Assembly: GCA_947498785.1 (NCBI GenBank) | Contig: CANMLS010000009.1 | Coordinates: 62,001-126,000, forward strand | Source of the DNA: an uncultured Aquimarina sp. | GTDB taxonomy: Bacteria; Bacteroidota; Bacteroidia; Flavobacteriales; Flavobacteriaceae | Reading direction: 5' to 3' | DNA: 64,000 nt | In this document: positions 36,822-47,000 of the stretch, piece after piece | Layout: every line of letters begins with the position of its first letter | Numbering within the stretch: the stretch's first letter is position 1 | The notes under the pieces: model-generated | What the model was told of the DNA's origin: nothing | What the model saw: only the letters and a program-made list of their open reading frames with translations | The model's database searches: none | Made by a program: the position numbers and the translations under genes

Positions 36822-37931
36822 ATGACATTTTTAGAGTTAGGGGTCTCCAAAGACCTTAACAAAGGTCTTAAGGAAATGGGGATTAGTATTCCTACAAAGA
36901 TTCAAGAACAATCAATTCCGGTTCTGATGAATCATCAGACTGATTTTATAGGAAAGGCTCAAACTGGAACAGGAAAAACAGCAGCTTTTGGAATTCCGCT
37001 GTTATCACACATAGATTCTTCAAAAAAACACGTCCAAGCTTTAATTTTAGCACCAACTCGTGAATTAGGACAACAAATAGCAAAACAACTTTTTAAGTTT
37101 ACTAAGTATACGGATAAGATTTTTACAGAATCTGTTTATGGTGGAGAAAAAATCGAACGACAAATCTCTAGACTTACCAGACCGACTCATATTGTTGTGG
37201 CAACTCCAGGTCGTCTTATTGATCTTATAAAGAGAAAGGCTGTAGATATTTCTAAAATAGATACTCTTGTTATGGATGAAGCGGATGAGATGCTAAGCAT
37301 GGGATTCAAAAAGGAGTTGGCTACAATTCTAAGCAAAACTAAAGGTCATAGGAATGTTTGGCTTTTTTCGGCTACAATGCCTTCTTCTTTAAATGAGATT
37401 ATTGATTCTTACGTTAATAAAAACGCTATTAGAGTTAGTATAGATAAAGATGATGCGGTGAATAAGGGGATAAATCATCAATTTGTAGTGGGTGATGAAA
37501 TTAATAAATTAGATACGCTTACTTACTTTTTGAAAACTCAAAAAGAAGGGAGGGGTATTATTTTTACAAGAACAAAGGTTGCTGCAAGAACACTTCACAA
37601 GCAATTAAAAACTAAGAATTATGAAGTTGGTTTGCTTGAAGGAGAAATGACTCAGAAAGATAGAGATAAAGTGATGAGAGCTTTTAGAAAGAAAACATTG
37701 CAGTTGTTGGTGTCTACAGATGTTGCTGCAAGGGGAATAGATGTTGCAAATTTATCATTTGTACTTCATTACCAATTACCAGATCAAACAGAGTACTATA
37801 CGCATAGAAGTGGCAGAACTGCACGAGCAGGAAAAACGGGAATTTCTTTAGCATTAGTGACCAAATCAGAAGTACAGACTATTCGAGATTTAGAAAAACA
37901 ATTGGGAATACGTTTTAGTCAGATTCGATAA
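36822..37931 (+). CDS. DEAD-box ATP-dependent RNA helicase
   Basis: This protein of about 369 residues unwinds RNA and probably acts in ribosome assembly or RNA decay. The Q motif region (GISIPTKIQEQSIPVL) precedes motif I AQTGTGKTAA, PTRELGQQ, motif II DEAD, motif III SAT, and in the second domain STDVAARGID and HRSGRTARAG. It lacks the long basic tail of many RhlE-type helicases. The start was chosen at ATG 36822 because the promoter overlaps the longer reading. It is convergent with the response regulator, 19 bases apart. Confidence 0.94.
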   Translation: MTFLELGVSKDLNKGLKEMGISIPTKIQEQSIPVLMNHQTDFIGKAQTGTGKTAAFGIPLLSHIDSSKKHVQALILAPTRELGQQIAKQLFKFTKYTDKIFTESVYGGEKIERQISRLTRPTHIVVATPGRLIDLIKRKAVDISKIDTLVMDEADEMLSMGFKKELATILSKTKGHRNVWLFSATMPSSLNEIIDSYVNKNAIRVSIDKDDAVNKGINHQFVVGDEINKLDTLTYFLKTQKEGRGIIFTRTKVAARTLHKQLKTKNYEVGLLEGEMTQKDRDKVMRAFRKKTLQLLVSTDVAARGIDVANLSFVLHYQLPDQTEYYTHRSGRTARAGKTGISLALVTKSEVQTIRDLEKQLGIRFSQIR

Positions 37932-37950
37932 TTAAAAAATACTTTTTAAA

Positions 37951-38346
37951 TTATGAGGTCCTTCTTTGATCAAGTGAGGGATTTATATTTGATATTACAG
38001 ATATAAGTTTGTCAAAATTTACAGGCTTAGAAAAGTAATCATCAAAACCAATATTTATAAAACGTTGTTCATCTCCTGGCATAGCATAAGCAGTTACGGC
38101 AAATACGGGGATGTTTTTAAGAATATCTAATTTCCGAAATCTTTGTAATAGTTCACAACCATCCATTTGATTAAGTCCTAGGTTAATGTCAACTAGTATA
38201 AGATCAAGATTTTCTTCGGTTACTACTTTTAGCGCTTGCGAACCATTTTCTGCAATGATAACATTAGAGTCATTTTTGGATAACATCTTATCCATTACCA
38301 TTGCATTTATTTTATTATCTTCTACGTAAAGAACATTCATAGGCAT
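37951..38346 (-). CDS. Stand-alone response regulator receiver
   Basis: This 131-residue CheY-like protein has a receiver domain only. The acidic pocket and phospho-acceptor Asp lie in LILVDINLGL (near residue 57), the conserved Thr/Ala in FAVTAYAMPGD, and the Lys in YFSKPVNFDKL. It has no DNA-binding output, so it would pass phosphate or bind a partner. It overlaps the end of the histidine kinase gene by ten bases, so the two form one pair. Confidence 0.92.
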   Translation of the reverse strand: MPMNVLYVEDNKINAMVMDKMLSKNDSNVIIAENGSQALKVVTEENLDLILVDINLGLNQMDGCELLQRFRKLDILKNIPVFAVTAYAMPGDEQRFINIGFDDYFSKPVNFDKLISVISNINPSLDQRRTS

Positions 38347-40541
38347 TCTGGAATTATAATTCTAAACTCGGTACCCTTACCTATTTTACTTTTGACTTTG
38401 ATTTTTCCATCCAATATTTCTATATATCGTTTTGATAAACTTAATCCCATACCAGTTCCTTCATATTTTCGACTTAGGCCAATGCTTTCTTGCATAAAAG
38501 GGTCAAAAACCTTATTTAGGTTCTCGTTATCTATTCCAATACCAGTATCGATTACCGAAATATAAACATTATTTTTTGATTTTTCTGATTCGACCTTTAT
38601 AATTATACTTCCAGTATTGGTATACTTTATTGCATTATGTATGATATTATTTAAGGTAGTTCTAAACAGATCTTCATCAATATTTATTTGAGGGCAGGTT
38701 TTATCTAATTCTAAGTGATAATTTAATTTTTTTGCCTCTGCCATGTGTTTATATTCTCTAAACGAAGTTTCGACAGTGTAATTGGTATCTACTTCTTGTA
38801 AATTAAGGTTGTTTTTTATAGCTTCAATCTCGCTAAAATTTGATAAATTGTTTATGGTGTCTAGAAGTCGGTTTTTACTTTCATCAAGGTATTCTAATAG
38901 TTTTTTTCTTTCTCCAGGTTTGTCTTCATCAAGCAAAAGTTTACTCACGGTCATTATACCGTTTAAAGGAGTTCTAATTTCATGACTGAAGTTGGATAAT
39001 ATATTTGATTTGAGACTGTTAAGTTCTTGTTCTTTTATATGAGACTCTTTAATGGCTATTTCTGCAAGTTTTTGTTCTGTAATATCATGAAAACTAACTA
39101 AGACAGAATTTACCGTATTTTCCTGACCTAAAATAGGAGTATACTTCGATTCTAACCATTGTGTATTTCCTTTATGAGTAATACGTTCAATTTCTTTTTT
39201 AACAATATTACCTTTAAGCGCTTCATTAAATTCGTGAGCGAAGGAATTTTTAAAATTGAGAGGCATGACATCGATAAAACGAGATTGTACTTTATTGGGA
39301 TTTACTTTAAAATCTCTTTCTATAATTTTTACAGATTTATCATCGGTCATTAGAATTTCGCCTTTGGTATTAAGCAGAACGGTATATGCAAATCCATTAT
39401 TGACCATTGCCTGTAATCTATTTTTACTTTCTGCAATAGTACGCTCATTGATTTTTTTTTGATGTACATCAATGAGATTACCTATCATTCTTATGGTCTC
39501 TCCTTTTTTATTTTTTCTACGAAAACCATAAACCTCGTAATGTCGAAATCCTCCCTGAAGATGTTTTAGACGATAATGATTATAATAATGATTTCCTTCC
39601 TGATTAAGATTTTCGAAATGCCTTTGATTAGAGTCTTTCACATCATCAGGATGTATCATTTTGGTAAACTCTTTTTCGGCAACAAAGTCCTGATCGAGTG
39701 GTAACCCCAACATTTTTTTGAAATCTTTACTATAAAAAACTTCATTTTTTGTGATGTGATGATCAAATAATCCAGATTGTATTCCTTTTAAAGCTAAGTG
39801 CTTGGTTTCTTCGCTATATTTTAATCGTTCAATATAATTATGTCTGTCTGTGACATCGGTAATAGTACCATTTACAAAAATCACTTCATTTTTATAGATA
39901 ACAGGTTGGCCAACTACTTTTACCCATTTTTCATTTCCTTTTTCAGTAATAATTTTTTCGGTATACTCATAGGGTTGTTTATCTTTAATGAGTGTATCAA
40001 GATAGCTTTCGACTCTTGTTCTAGAATCTTTTGGATAAAAACTAGCTCCTTTTTCTCTGGTCATAGATGTATTTGGGTCTGCTTCTTTAATAAGATAACA
40101 TCCATTTGACCAGTACATTTCATTGTTTTTTGGGTTAAAATACCATGCGCCAGTTTTGGTTAGTTTAGAAATTGTTAATAATGCTTTATGTTCTTTATGC
40201 TCTTTTGTAGTATTAATTCCAGCGGCATAAATTAGATTGTTGTGTAGGGTAAAATCAAATTTTAAAGATAAAACACCATCTTTTCCTGAAGGAAAACTAA
40301 ATGACTCGTTTATCATTTGGTTATTTTCTGATAAACAGTGAACAGAATTCTGAAATATGGGAACATCTTCATCAATAATATAATCAGTAATGTATTTTCC
40401 CTTAATTTCACTTTTCTCAAATGGAAATAATACTTCACACCTATTATTGGATGCAATTATCTTTCCATCTCTTCTCAAAATAAAAAGAAAAAGTAATGTT
40501 TTTTCCGATAAAATTTCAAATTGTTCTAATGTAAAAGGCAT
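38337..40541 (-). CDS. Multi-PAS sensor histidine kinase
   Basis: This 734-residue kinase has no clear membrane helices and looks soluble. Four PAS/PAC modules appear to fill about residues 10-490, with PAC endings such as INTTKEHKEH and VNGTITDVTDRH. The HisKA domain follows with the phospho-acceptor in NFSHEIRTPLNG, then an HATPase domain with NIIHNAIKYT, DTGIGI and GTGMGLSLS. Signals may be redox, light or small molecules bound by PAS. The receiver protein encoded just downstream is the likely partner. Confidence 0.92.
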   Translation of the reverse strand: MPFTLEQFEILSEKTLLFLFILRRDGKIIASNNRCEVLFPFEKSEIKGKYITDYIIDEDVPIFQNSVHCLSENNQMINESFSFPSGKDGVLSLKFDFTLHNNLIYAAGINTTKEHKEHKALLTISKLTKTGAWYFNPKNNEMYWSNGCYLIKEADPNTSMTREKGASFYPKDSRTRVESYLDTLIKDKQPYEYTEKIITEKGNEKWVKVVGQPVIYKNEVIFVNGTITDVTDRHNYIERLKYSEETKHLALKGIQSGLFDHHITKNEVFYSKDFKKMLGLPLDQDFVAEKEFTKMIHPDDVKDSNQRHFENLNQEGNHYYNHYRLKHLQGGFRHYEVYGFRRKNKKGETIRMIGNLIDVHQKKINERTIAESKNRLQAMVNNGFAYTVLLNTKGEILMTDDKSVKIIERDFKVNPNKVQSRFIDVMPLNFKNSFAHEFNEALKGNIVKKEIERITHKGNTQWLESKYTPILGQENTVNSVLVSFHDITEQKLAEIAIKESHIKEQELNSLKSNILSNFSHEIRTPLNGIMTVSKLLLDEDKPGERKKLLEYLDESKNRLLDTINNLSNFSEIEAIKNNLNLQEVDTNYTVETSFREYKHMAEAKKLNYHLELDKTCPQINIDEDLFRTTLNNIIHNAIKYTNTGSIIIKVESEKSKNNVYISVIDTGIGIDNENLNKVFDPFMQESIGLSRKYEGTGMGLSLSKRYIEILDGKIKVKSKIGKGTEFRIIIPECL

Positions 40542-40781
40542 AAACGTAGGTTAATTCCATTTTAAAGTTACAAAATGATTTGTAATTTTTATTGGCCCTT
40601 GTTTTTAAATTTGAAATTTATAGGGATAAGGAGTTCTATAGTAACTAGATAGTGTTAAATAACAATTTGTGTACAAAGGATATTTATTATAAAATAATTG
40701 TTCGTTTTGTTTAATAATTAGTGTGTAAAGTATAGTGTGAAATAATGATTTGAAAAATACATTTTTTGTATCAGATTTATT

Positions 40782-41213
40782 TTATTCTCGTTCTTCGAAA
40801 GGTATGATAATTCCTTTTTCTATATAATTTTTTAAACCCGAAAGTAATATTGCCCAGCAGAATGAGGATTGTCTAAACTCATTATTACATTTTGGCCATC
40901 CCTTATGCCAGAATTTAAGCTGTATCCCTTCTTTTATTTCTTCTAAATCGAATCCAAAAGATGTATTGTTCCAATCTTTATCAGATTTTGTCATAGTTAT
41001 ATAAAATTGTTTGTGATGAGTACAAGTACTAACTTTACCATACCAATCATATTCTGGGCTGAAATAAAAATTGTATTCTTCTCCTTCTTTGGGTATTCCA
41101 GAACATTCTAGTGGCCACCAGTTAATTAAATGATCGGGTATTGTGATTGCGTCAAATACTTTTTTTGAAGAAGCCTTAATAAACAGGTCGTGAAAGATTG
41201 AAAATGTTTCCAT
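40782..41213 (-). CDS. SRPBCC (AHSA1-like) domain protein
   Basis: This 143-residue cytoplasmic protein has the START/Bet v 1-like fold. Its front reads LFIKASSKKVFDAITIPDHLINWWP, then FYFSPEYDWYGKV, and a closing helix FCWAILLSGLKNYIEKG. Members bind hydrophobic ligands or assist chaperones. The ligand cannot be inferred. It stands alone with long empty flanks. Confidence 0.82.
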   Translation of the reverse strand: METFSIFHDLFIKASSKKVFDAITIPDHLINWWPLECSGIPKEGEEYNFYFSPEYDWYGKVSTCTHHKQFYITMTKSDKDWNNTSFGFDLEEIKEGIQLKFWHKGWPKCNNEFRQSSFCWAILLSGLKNYIEKGIIIPFEERE

Positions 41214-41887
41214 AATTTTGTGATTTAAAAGTTTCTATTTTGATAATGCCTAATTTATTTCAGTATATCTCCTTTCTAATGATTAGTCTTTTATGAGTAA
41301 AATTCTTAATCAAGTTTAGGATGATGTACATTATGATAAATCATGCCTTAAAATTTTAATTATATCTTTTTCGATTCCTTAATATATCAGTTTAGAAATT
41401 ACTTATCCCTAACTTTTATAAAAGTTCGTTTTTCAATTCAATTTATATTTTTGAGGCGTTTAATAAGAACTTCTTTTACCATATTAACGATCCATTTGGG
41501 AAACTAAATATAGGTTAATTGTGTTGTTAATTAAATGTATATCAGTTGTTTATTCGAATTTTAGGATGAATTATAGTTGTTTGGGAATCTTTAGACATAT
41601 CAAGAAATGATATATCAATCGATTTGCGTACCAAATTTGGTCATATGTTATTACATTTTGATCATTAGGGGTATCTAACAATGTAGAATAAATCTACTTT
41701 TACAAGTGTTAATGCAAACTAAAAATAACATTTATATTATTGAAAAAAAATCAATAAAGCAGAATGTTGAGGTTTGTTAAATAAAATGCTTAATAAATTA
41801 TTATCCCCAGGTATGACTAGTATGTCAGGCTTGGGGTGATTCTTTTAAGATAGAATGTATTAATCATAAAAAAGTAAGACATTATTT
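41214..41887. other. Long intergenic stretch before the DUF1080-ThuA genes
   Basis: No gene is visible in 674 bases. A -7-like TATTTTTG occurs at 41446-41453 without a matching TTG. A possible hairpin with CCCCA/TGGGG ends lies near 41804-41836, shortly before the DUF1080 gene, and could be a regulatory structure. Nothing else stands out. Confidence 0.5.
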
Positions 41888-41905
41888 GTGAATTTAACTT
41901 GTACT

Positions 41906-42799
41906 ATGAAAAAAATAATAGGCCCACTGTTTATTGGTTTTACAGCTTTTTGTTTTGGGCAACAAGCTTCTCAAAGTAGTTTTGAGATTAGTGATGAATG
42001 GCAAAATCTTCTGGACAAAGAATTTTCGAATTGGGAAACATTTGTAGGGGTACCACATACAAGTGTAGAGCTAAAAGATTACTCCAAAAGCGAGGACGTG
42101 CATAAGGGAACTCCTATAGGCTTAAATAATGATCCTAAAAATGTATTTTCAATTGTTGAGGAGAATGGAGAAATGATGCTAAAAGTTTCAGGAGAAATTT
42201 ATGCGGGCTTAACCACAATTCAGGAGTTTGGTGATTATCATTTAAAGGTCCTGTTTAAATGGGGAGAAAAGAAATGGGAACCAAGACTAAATAAAAAAAG
42301 AGACAACGGAATATTGTATCACTGTCATGGAGATCATGGTGCATTTTGGAATGTTTGGATGTCTGGATTAGAATGTCAAATACAAGAAGGAGATACGGGG
42401 GATTTTGTGACTTTGGTAAATGCTAGAGCAGATGTGGTTTCAACAAAAATAAAAAATAATTTATACAAGGTAACAGGAGAAAAAGATAAAACAATAACAT
42501 ATGGAGCAGGAAACGGAAATCCTGGATATTGTCATATAAATTCTCTTAATGAGAACCCAAATGGAGAATGGAATATGGTTGAGGTAATATGCGTGGATAA
42601 TCAAAGTATTCATGTTGTAAATGGTAAAGTAGTGATGATTGTAAAAAATGCTCGTAAAGTGATTAATGGAGAAGAAATAACCCTTACAAAGGGTAAAATA
42701 CAACTACAGTCAGAGGGAGCAGAGGCATATTATAAAGATATTCAGATCAAATCTATTAAGATGTTTCCAAAAGAATATAAGAGACAAGCAAAACTATAG
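41906..42799 (+). CDS. DUF1080 family secreted protein
   Basis: This protein of about 297 residues has a signal peptide (MKKIIGPLFIGFTAFCFGQ) and a DUF1080 (3-keto-disaccharide hydrolase-like) jelly-roll fold. Markers are EFGDYHLKVLFKWGEKKW, NGILYHCHG and WMSGLECQIQEGDTGDF. Some DUF1080 members cleave 3-keto-glycosides after oxidation of the sugar by another enzyme. The track begins at GTG 41888; ATG 41906 gives a normal signal peptide. A ThuA-domain gene follows and probably shares its transcript. Confidence 0.82.
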   Translation: MKKIIGPLFIGFTAFCFGQQASQSSFEISDEWQNLLDKEFSNWETFVGVPHTSVELKDYSKSEDVHKGTPIGLNNDPKNVFSIVEENGEMMLKVSGEIYAGLTTIQEFGDYHLKVLFKWGEKKWEPRLNKKRDNGILYHCHGDHGAFWNVWMSGLECQIQEGDTGDFVTLVNARADVVSTKIKNNLYKVTGEKDKTITYGAGNGNPGYCHINSLNENPNGEWNMVEVICVDNQSIHVVNGKVVMIVKNARKVINGEEITLTKGKIQLQSEGAEAYYKDIQIKSIKMFPKEYKRQAKL

Positions 42800-42844
42800 T
42801 TCTTTGTTTTAAAAAAGTATATTAATCAAAATTTGATAGTAACT

Positions 42845-43669
42845 ATGTCCCCATATTTTAGATTGATTTTTCTAGCATTTTTGATGTTTTATTTAATACC
42901 AACAAAAATATTTGCTCAGAAAACTGAAAAGGATGGTTTACCATATTTATATGGAAAAAAAGTTATTATGGTTTATGGAGGATGGGATGGACATCACCCT
43001 AAAATGTTTACAGATAGAGTTAATGCTTGGTTGAAAACAAAAGGAGCGGAAGTAACTGTTTCGAATTCGTTAGACATTTATACAAATGAAAAAACAATGT
43101 CAGAGACTGATTTGATTATTCAGTATTGGACAATGGGAGAGATAACCAAAGAACAAGAACAAGGGTTATTAAAAGCAGTTAAAAATGGTACAGGTATAGC
43201 AGGATGTCATGGTGGATTAGGAGATTCTTTCAGAAAAAATACAGAATACCAATACATGATTGGAGGTCAATGGGTAGCTCATCCAGGAGGGAAAATTAAC
43301 TATAAAATTGATATTTCAAATATTGATGACCCTATAACAAAGGGACTGGTTGATTTTGATATTAAAGATACTGAGCAATATTATATGCATATAGATCCTA
43401 ATTCAAAAGTATTGGCTACCACCACATTTGGAAATAAACACAATGGATGGATAGAGGGAGCAGTAATGCCGGTCTCATGGAAAAAACATTATGCAAAAGG
43501 ACGTGTTTTTTATCTTTCTATAGGGCATGATCCAAAGGATTTTGATACACCAAGTGCATGGAAACTTTTAACACGTGGAATTAGATGGGCTAGCGGTAGT
43601 AAATATCAACCCAAAGAAAAAACTCATACTCCAATATATTCATCGCAAACAAGAGTTGGAAAGAATTAA
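42845..43669 (+). CDS. ThuA-like domain secreted protein
   Basis: This protein of about 274 residues has a signal peptide (ending IFAQKTEKDG) and a ThuA-like glutamine-amidotransferase fold, with VIMVYGGWDGHHPKMFTDRV, GIAGCHGGLGDSF and GRVFYLSIGHD. ThuA proteins are linked to trehalose or other disaccharide use and often occur with DUF1080 and oxidoreductases. The enzymatic step is not established. The start is set at ATG 42845, not the TTG of the track. It follows the DUF1080 gene by 45 bases. Confidence 0.82.
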   Translation: MSPYFRLIFLAFLMFYLIPTKIFAQKTEKDGLPYLYGKKVIMVYGGWDGHHPKMFTDRVNAWLKTKGAEVTVSNSLDIYTNEKTMSETDLIIQYWTMGEITKEQEQGLLKAVKNGTGIAGCHGGLGDSFRKNTEYQYMIGGQWVAHPGGKINYKIDISNIDDPITKGLVDFDIKDTEQYYMHIDPNSKVLATTTFGNKHNGWIEGAVMPVSWKKHYAKGRVFYLSIGHDPKDFDTPSAWKLLTRGIRWASGSKYQPKEKTHTPIYSSQTRVGKN

Positions 43670-44016
43670 TGTTAAAATTTAATTGAAACAAAACTCAAAT
43701 AAAGACTTAAATTACCTAAAAGATATAGCATATGATTGATTTTGTAAAACATATGTTCAGAAGTGTAAATCCTTTATTGTTAAATTCTCAAAACCAAATA
43801 ATTGTTTAATATATTTCGATAGTTGAAAATTAAAAATTAGTTTATTTGCAGATGAATATTTCTAATTACCTATTAGAATCGGTATTAATAGATTTAGAAG
43901 ACATATTATTTTGGTAGTATTAAGCTCTTCAGATTTTAAAGCTATAGTGTCTATGGTTTTTGACTTATCTATCTATTTTTTAATTTAAAACATTAAAGTA
44001 ACATAATGGCTATACT
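43670..44016. other. Intergenic stretch before the hybrid regulator gene
   Basis: There is no gene or clear terminator in these 347 bases. CATATG occurs twice about 20 bases apart (near 43728 and 43749). No consensus promoter was found. Confidence 0.5.
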
Positions 44017-47000
44017 ATGAATTTTAGATTGCATAAATTTTTAATCATTTGGTTTATTCTTTTGGGATGCATTACTAATGGTTATACTCAAGATCCAATT
44101 CATTTTGATCATATTACGACCAATGATGGTTTATCCCAGAGTGATATAAACAGTATTTATCAGGATAACCGAGGATTTATGTGGTTTGGGACTCATGATG
44201 GATTGAATAAATATGATGGATATGGTTTTTCGGTTTATAAACCTGATAATGAGCAGTTAGGTAATATAAGTAGTAATTTAATTTTTGCAATTACAGGAGA
44301 TAAAAATGGGAATCTTTGGGTAGGCACCACAGGAAGTGGATTGAACTTTTTTGATAGGTCTACTGGAAAATTCATACAATATAAACATGATAGAAATAAT
44401 AAAGAGAGTCTGAGTAATGACCACATAACGTCTCTTTATAAGGATAGTAAAAATCGATTATGGGTTGGTACGATTAGTGGTCTTAGTATGGTTGATCTTA
44501 ATAATTCTTCGGATACCCTAAAATTTAAACATTTTAGTCCAGAACAGGAATCATTAACCCAAAACTGGGAAGGGAATTCGATTAGTGCTATTTTTGAAGA
44601 TAGTAAAGATAGGTTATGGGCAGGTGGACGTAGTGGATTATATAAATTATCTAGGGACAAGAATGGAGATTTATATTTTAGATTAGTTAATAAAACTATT
44701 GGCTTGCCAAATATACCTGTACAATGTATTGGTGAAGATAAATCAGGAAAACTACTCATAGGAACTGATAAAGGATTGTATTGTCAATCAAAAAATGATG
44801 ATTCTGCACTTGTACATCAAGTACATCAATCTAATATTAACGTACTTCAGGTTGATAATAATAATAATATTTGGTGTGGTACAAATAACGGATTATTATA
44901 TTTTGATAATTCACCAAAAAATGAATTTCCTCGGTTTATAAGTAAATTTACATATGATTTAAGAAGTCCGAATAGCATTACTAAAAATATTATTAAATCT
45001 TTATATCTTGATAAAACAGGTATCATTTGGGTTGGAACTAATGGAGGGGGAGTAAATAAATTTGACCCAGAAAGAAAACAGTTTCGTCATATCAGAAAAA
45101 CATTAGATCCTACAAGTCTTAGTTATGATAAAATTAGATCAATGTACGAAGATAGTAATGGTACTTTATGGATAGGAACCGAAGGAGGAGGATTAAATAT
45201 GCTGCTCAAAAACAAAGGTAATGATGAATATACAGGTTTTAAAAATTTTCCAACAATTTTCAAATCATTTGCTCTTACTGAAATTCAATACAAGAAAAAG
45301 AAAACGCTATTTGTTGGAGTAGAAAATGTTCCAGGATTATTGCTGTTAGACATTTCAAACCCGAAAAAAGTTGTAGAGAGTGATATAATATATATGCCAG
45401 AAGTCAATCAAAGTGTATTCACTTTGTTGGAAGATCACCAGAAAAACATTTGGATAGGAACTTATGGAGGAGGAATCCACCGATGGACTTATAAAGGAGA
45501 TGATAAAGAATATGATAAACAGGTTTTACAAGAAAATTCAACGAATGCTAATTCGATATCAAGCAATATCATTAGAAATATTTATGAAGATAAAAATAAC
45601 AACATTTGGTTTGCCACAGGAAATGGTCTTTGCAAATTAACAAAAGAAGAAGCAACCAAAAAACATCCCAAATTTATAGTTTACAATAATATTCAAGGGG
45701 ATTCTACTACGATAAGTCATGATTATATATTAACAATTTATGAAAGTAAAGCAGGTGATATCTGGATTGGAACATTTGGAGGAGGGCTTAGTAAGTTTAT
45801 TCCATCTGTAGATGGAAAACAGGAAAAATTTGTATCCTATTCAGAGAAAAATGGTTTGCCAAATAATGTTATTAAAGGAATTCTTGAAGATGAAGAAGGT
45901 TCTCTATGGTTATCGACAAATCAAGGTCTTTCGAGATTTAATCCAGAACAAGAAATCTTTAAAAACTATGATGTAAATGATGGTTTGCAGAGTAATGAAT
46001 TTCAAGAATTAGCTTGTTTAAAGCGAAGTGATGGAGAAATGCTGTTTGGCGGAATTAATGGGGTTAATGCATTTTATCCAAAACATATAGGAGATAATAC
46101 GTATGAGTCTGAAACTGTTATTACTGATTTTATGATCTCAAATAATTCTGTACAGATAGGAGAGGAAATTAACGGTCGTATCCTTTTAGAAGAACCTATA
46201 AATGACACAAAAGAAGTCGAATTAAAATACTGGGAGAACAACTTTTCTTTTGAGTTTGCAGCATTGCATTATGCATCACCGCAAAAGAATAAATTTGCAT
46301 ATATGTTGGATGGGTTTGATGATGATTGGGTGTTTACTACAGCAGATAAAAGATTTGCTACCTATACAAACCTAGAACCAGGGATATATACTTTAAGAGT
46401 AAAAACCTCGAATAATGATGGAGTATGGGATAAAACACCGGCAGAGTTAAAAATCAATGTTATACCTCCTTTCTGGATAACCAAAATAGCTTATGTGATT
46501 TATAGTCTCCTGGGATTAGGGTTATTGATTGGTTTTTGGAGGAATATAGTAAATCGTACTACCAAAAAACATCAATCTGCACTAGATGATTTAGAAAAAG
46601 ATAAGCACGAAGAAGTACAGCGAATGAAACTAGAGTTTTTTACGAATATTTCTCATGAATTTAGAACTCCGTTAACTTTGATAAAGGGACCATTAGAATA
46701 TCTTCAAAAAAGGGGCTCTAAGATAGAAGAATCGGTATTGCAAGAACAATATGGTTTGATGCATAAAAATACTGACTATCTGCTTAGACTTGTAAATCAG
46801 TTATTGGATTTTAGAAAGATGAATCAAGGGAAAATGAGATTAGTGGTGAGACCTAGTAATATTACAGATTTTATAAAGGAAGTAGGAGAACCTTTTCAGT
46901 TTTTAGCTCATAATCAACAAATTGATTTTGCAATCCATACATCAAACAATTCACTAATAACTTGGTTTGATCATGATGCTTTAGAAAAAATCATGAATAA

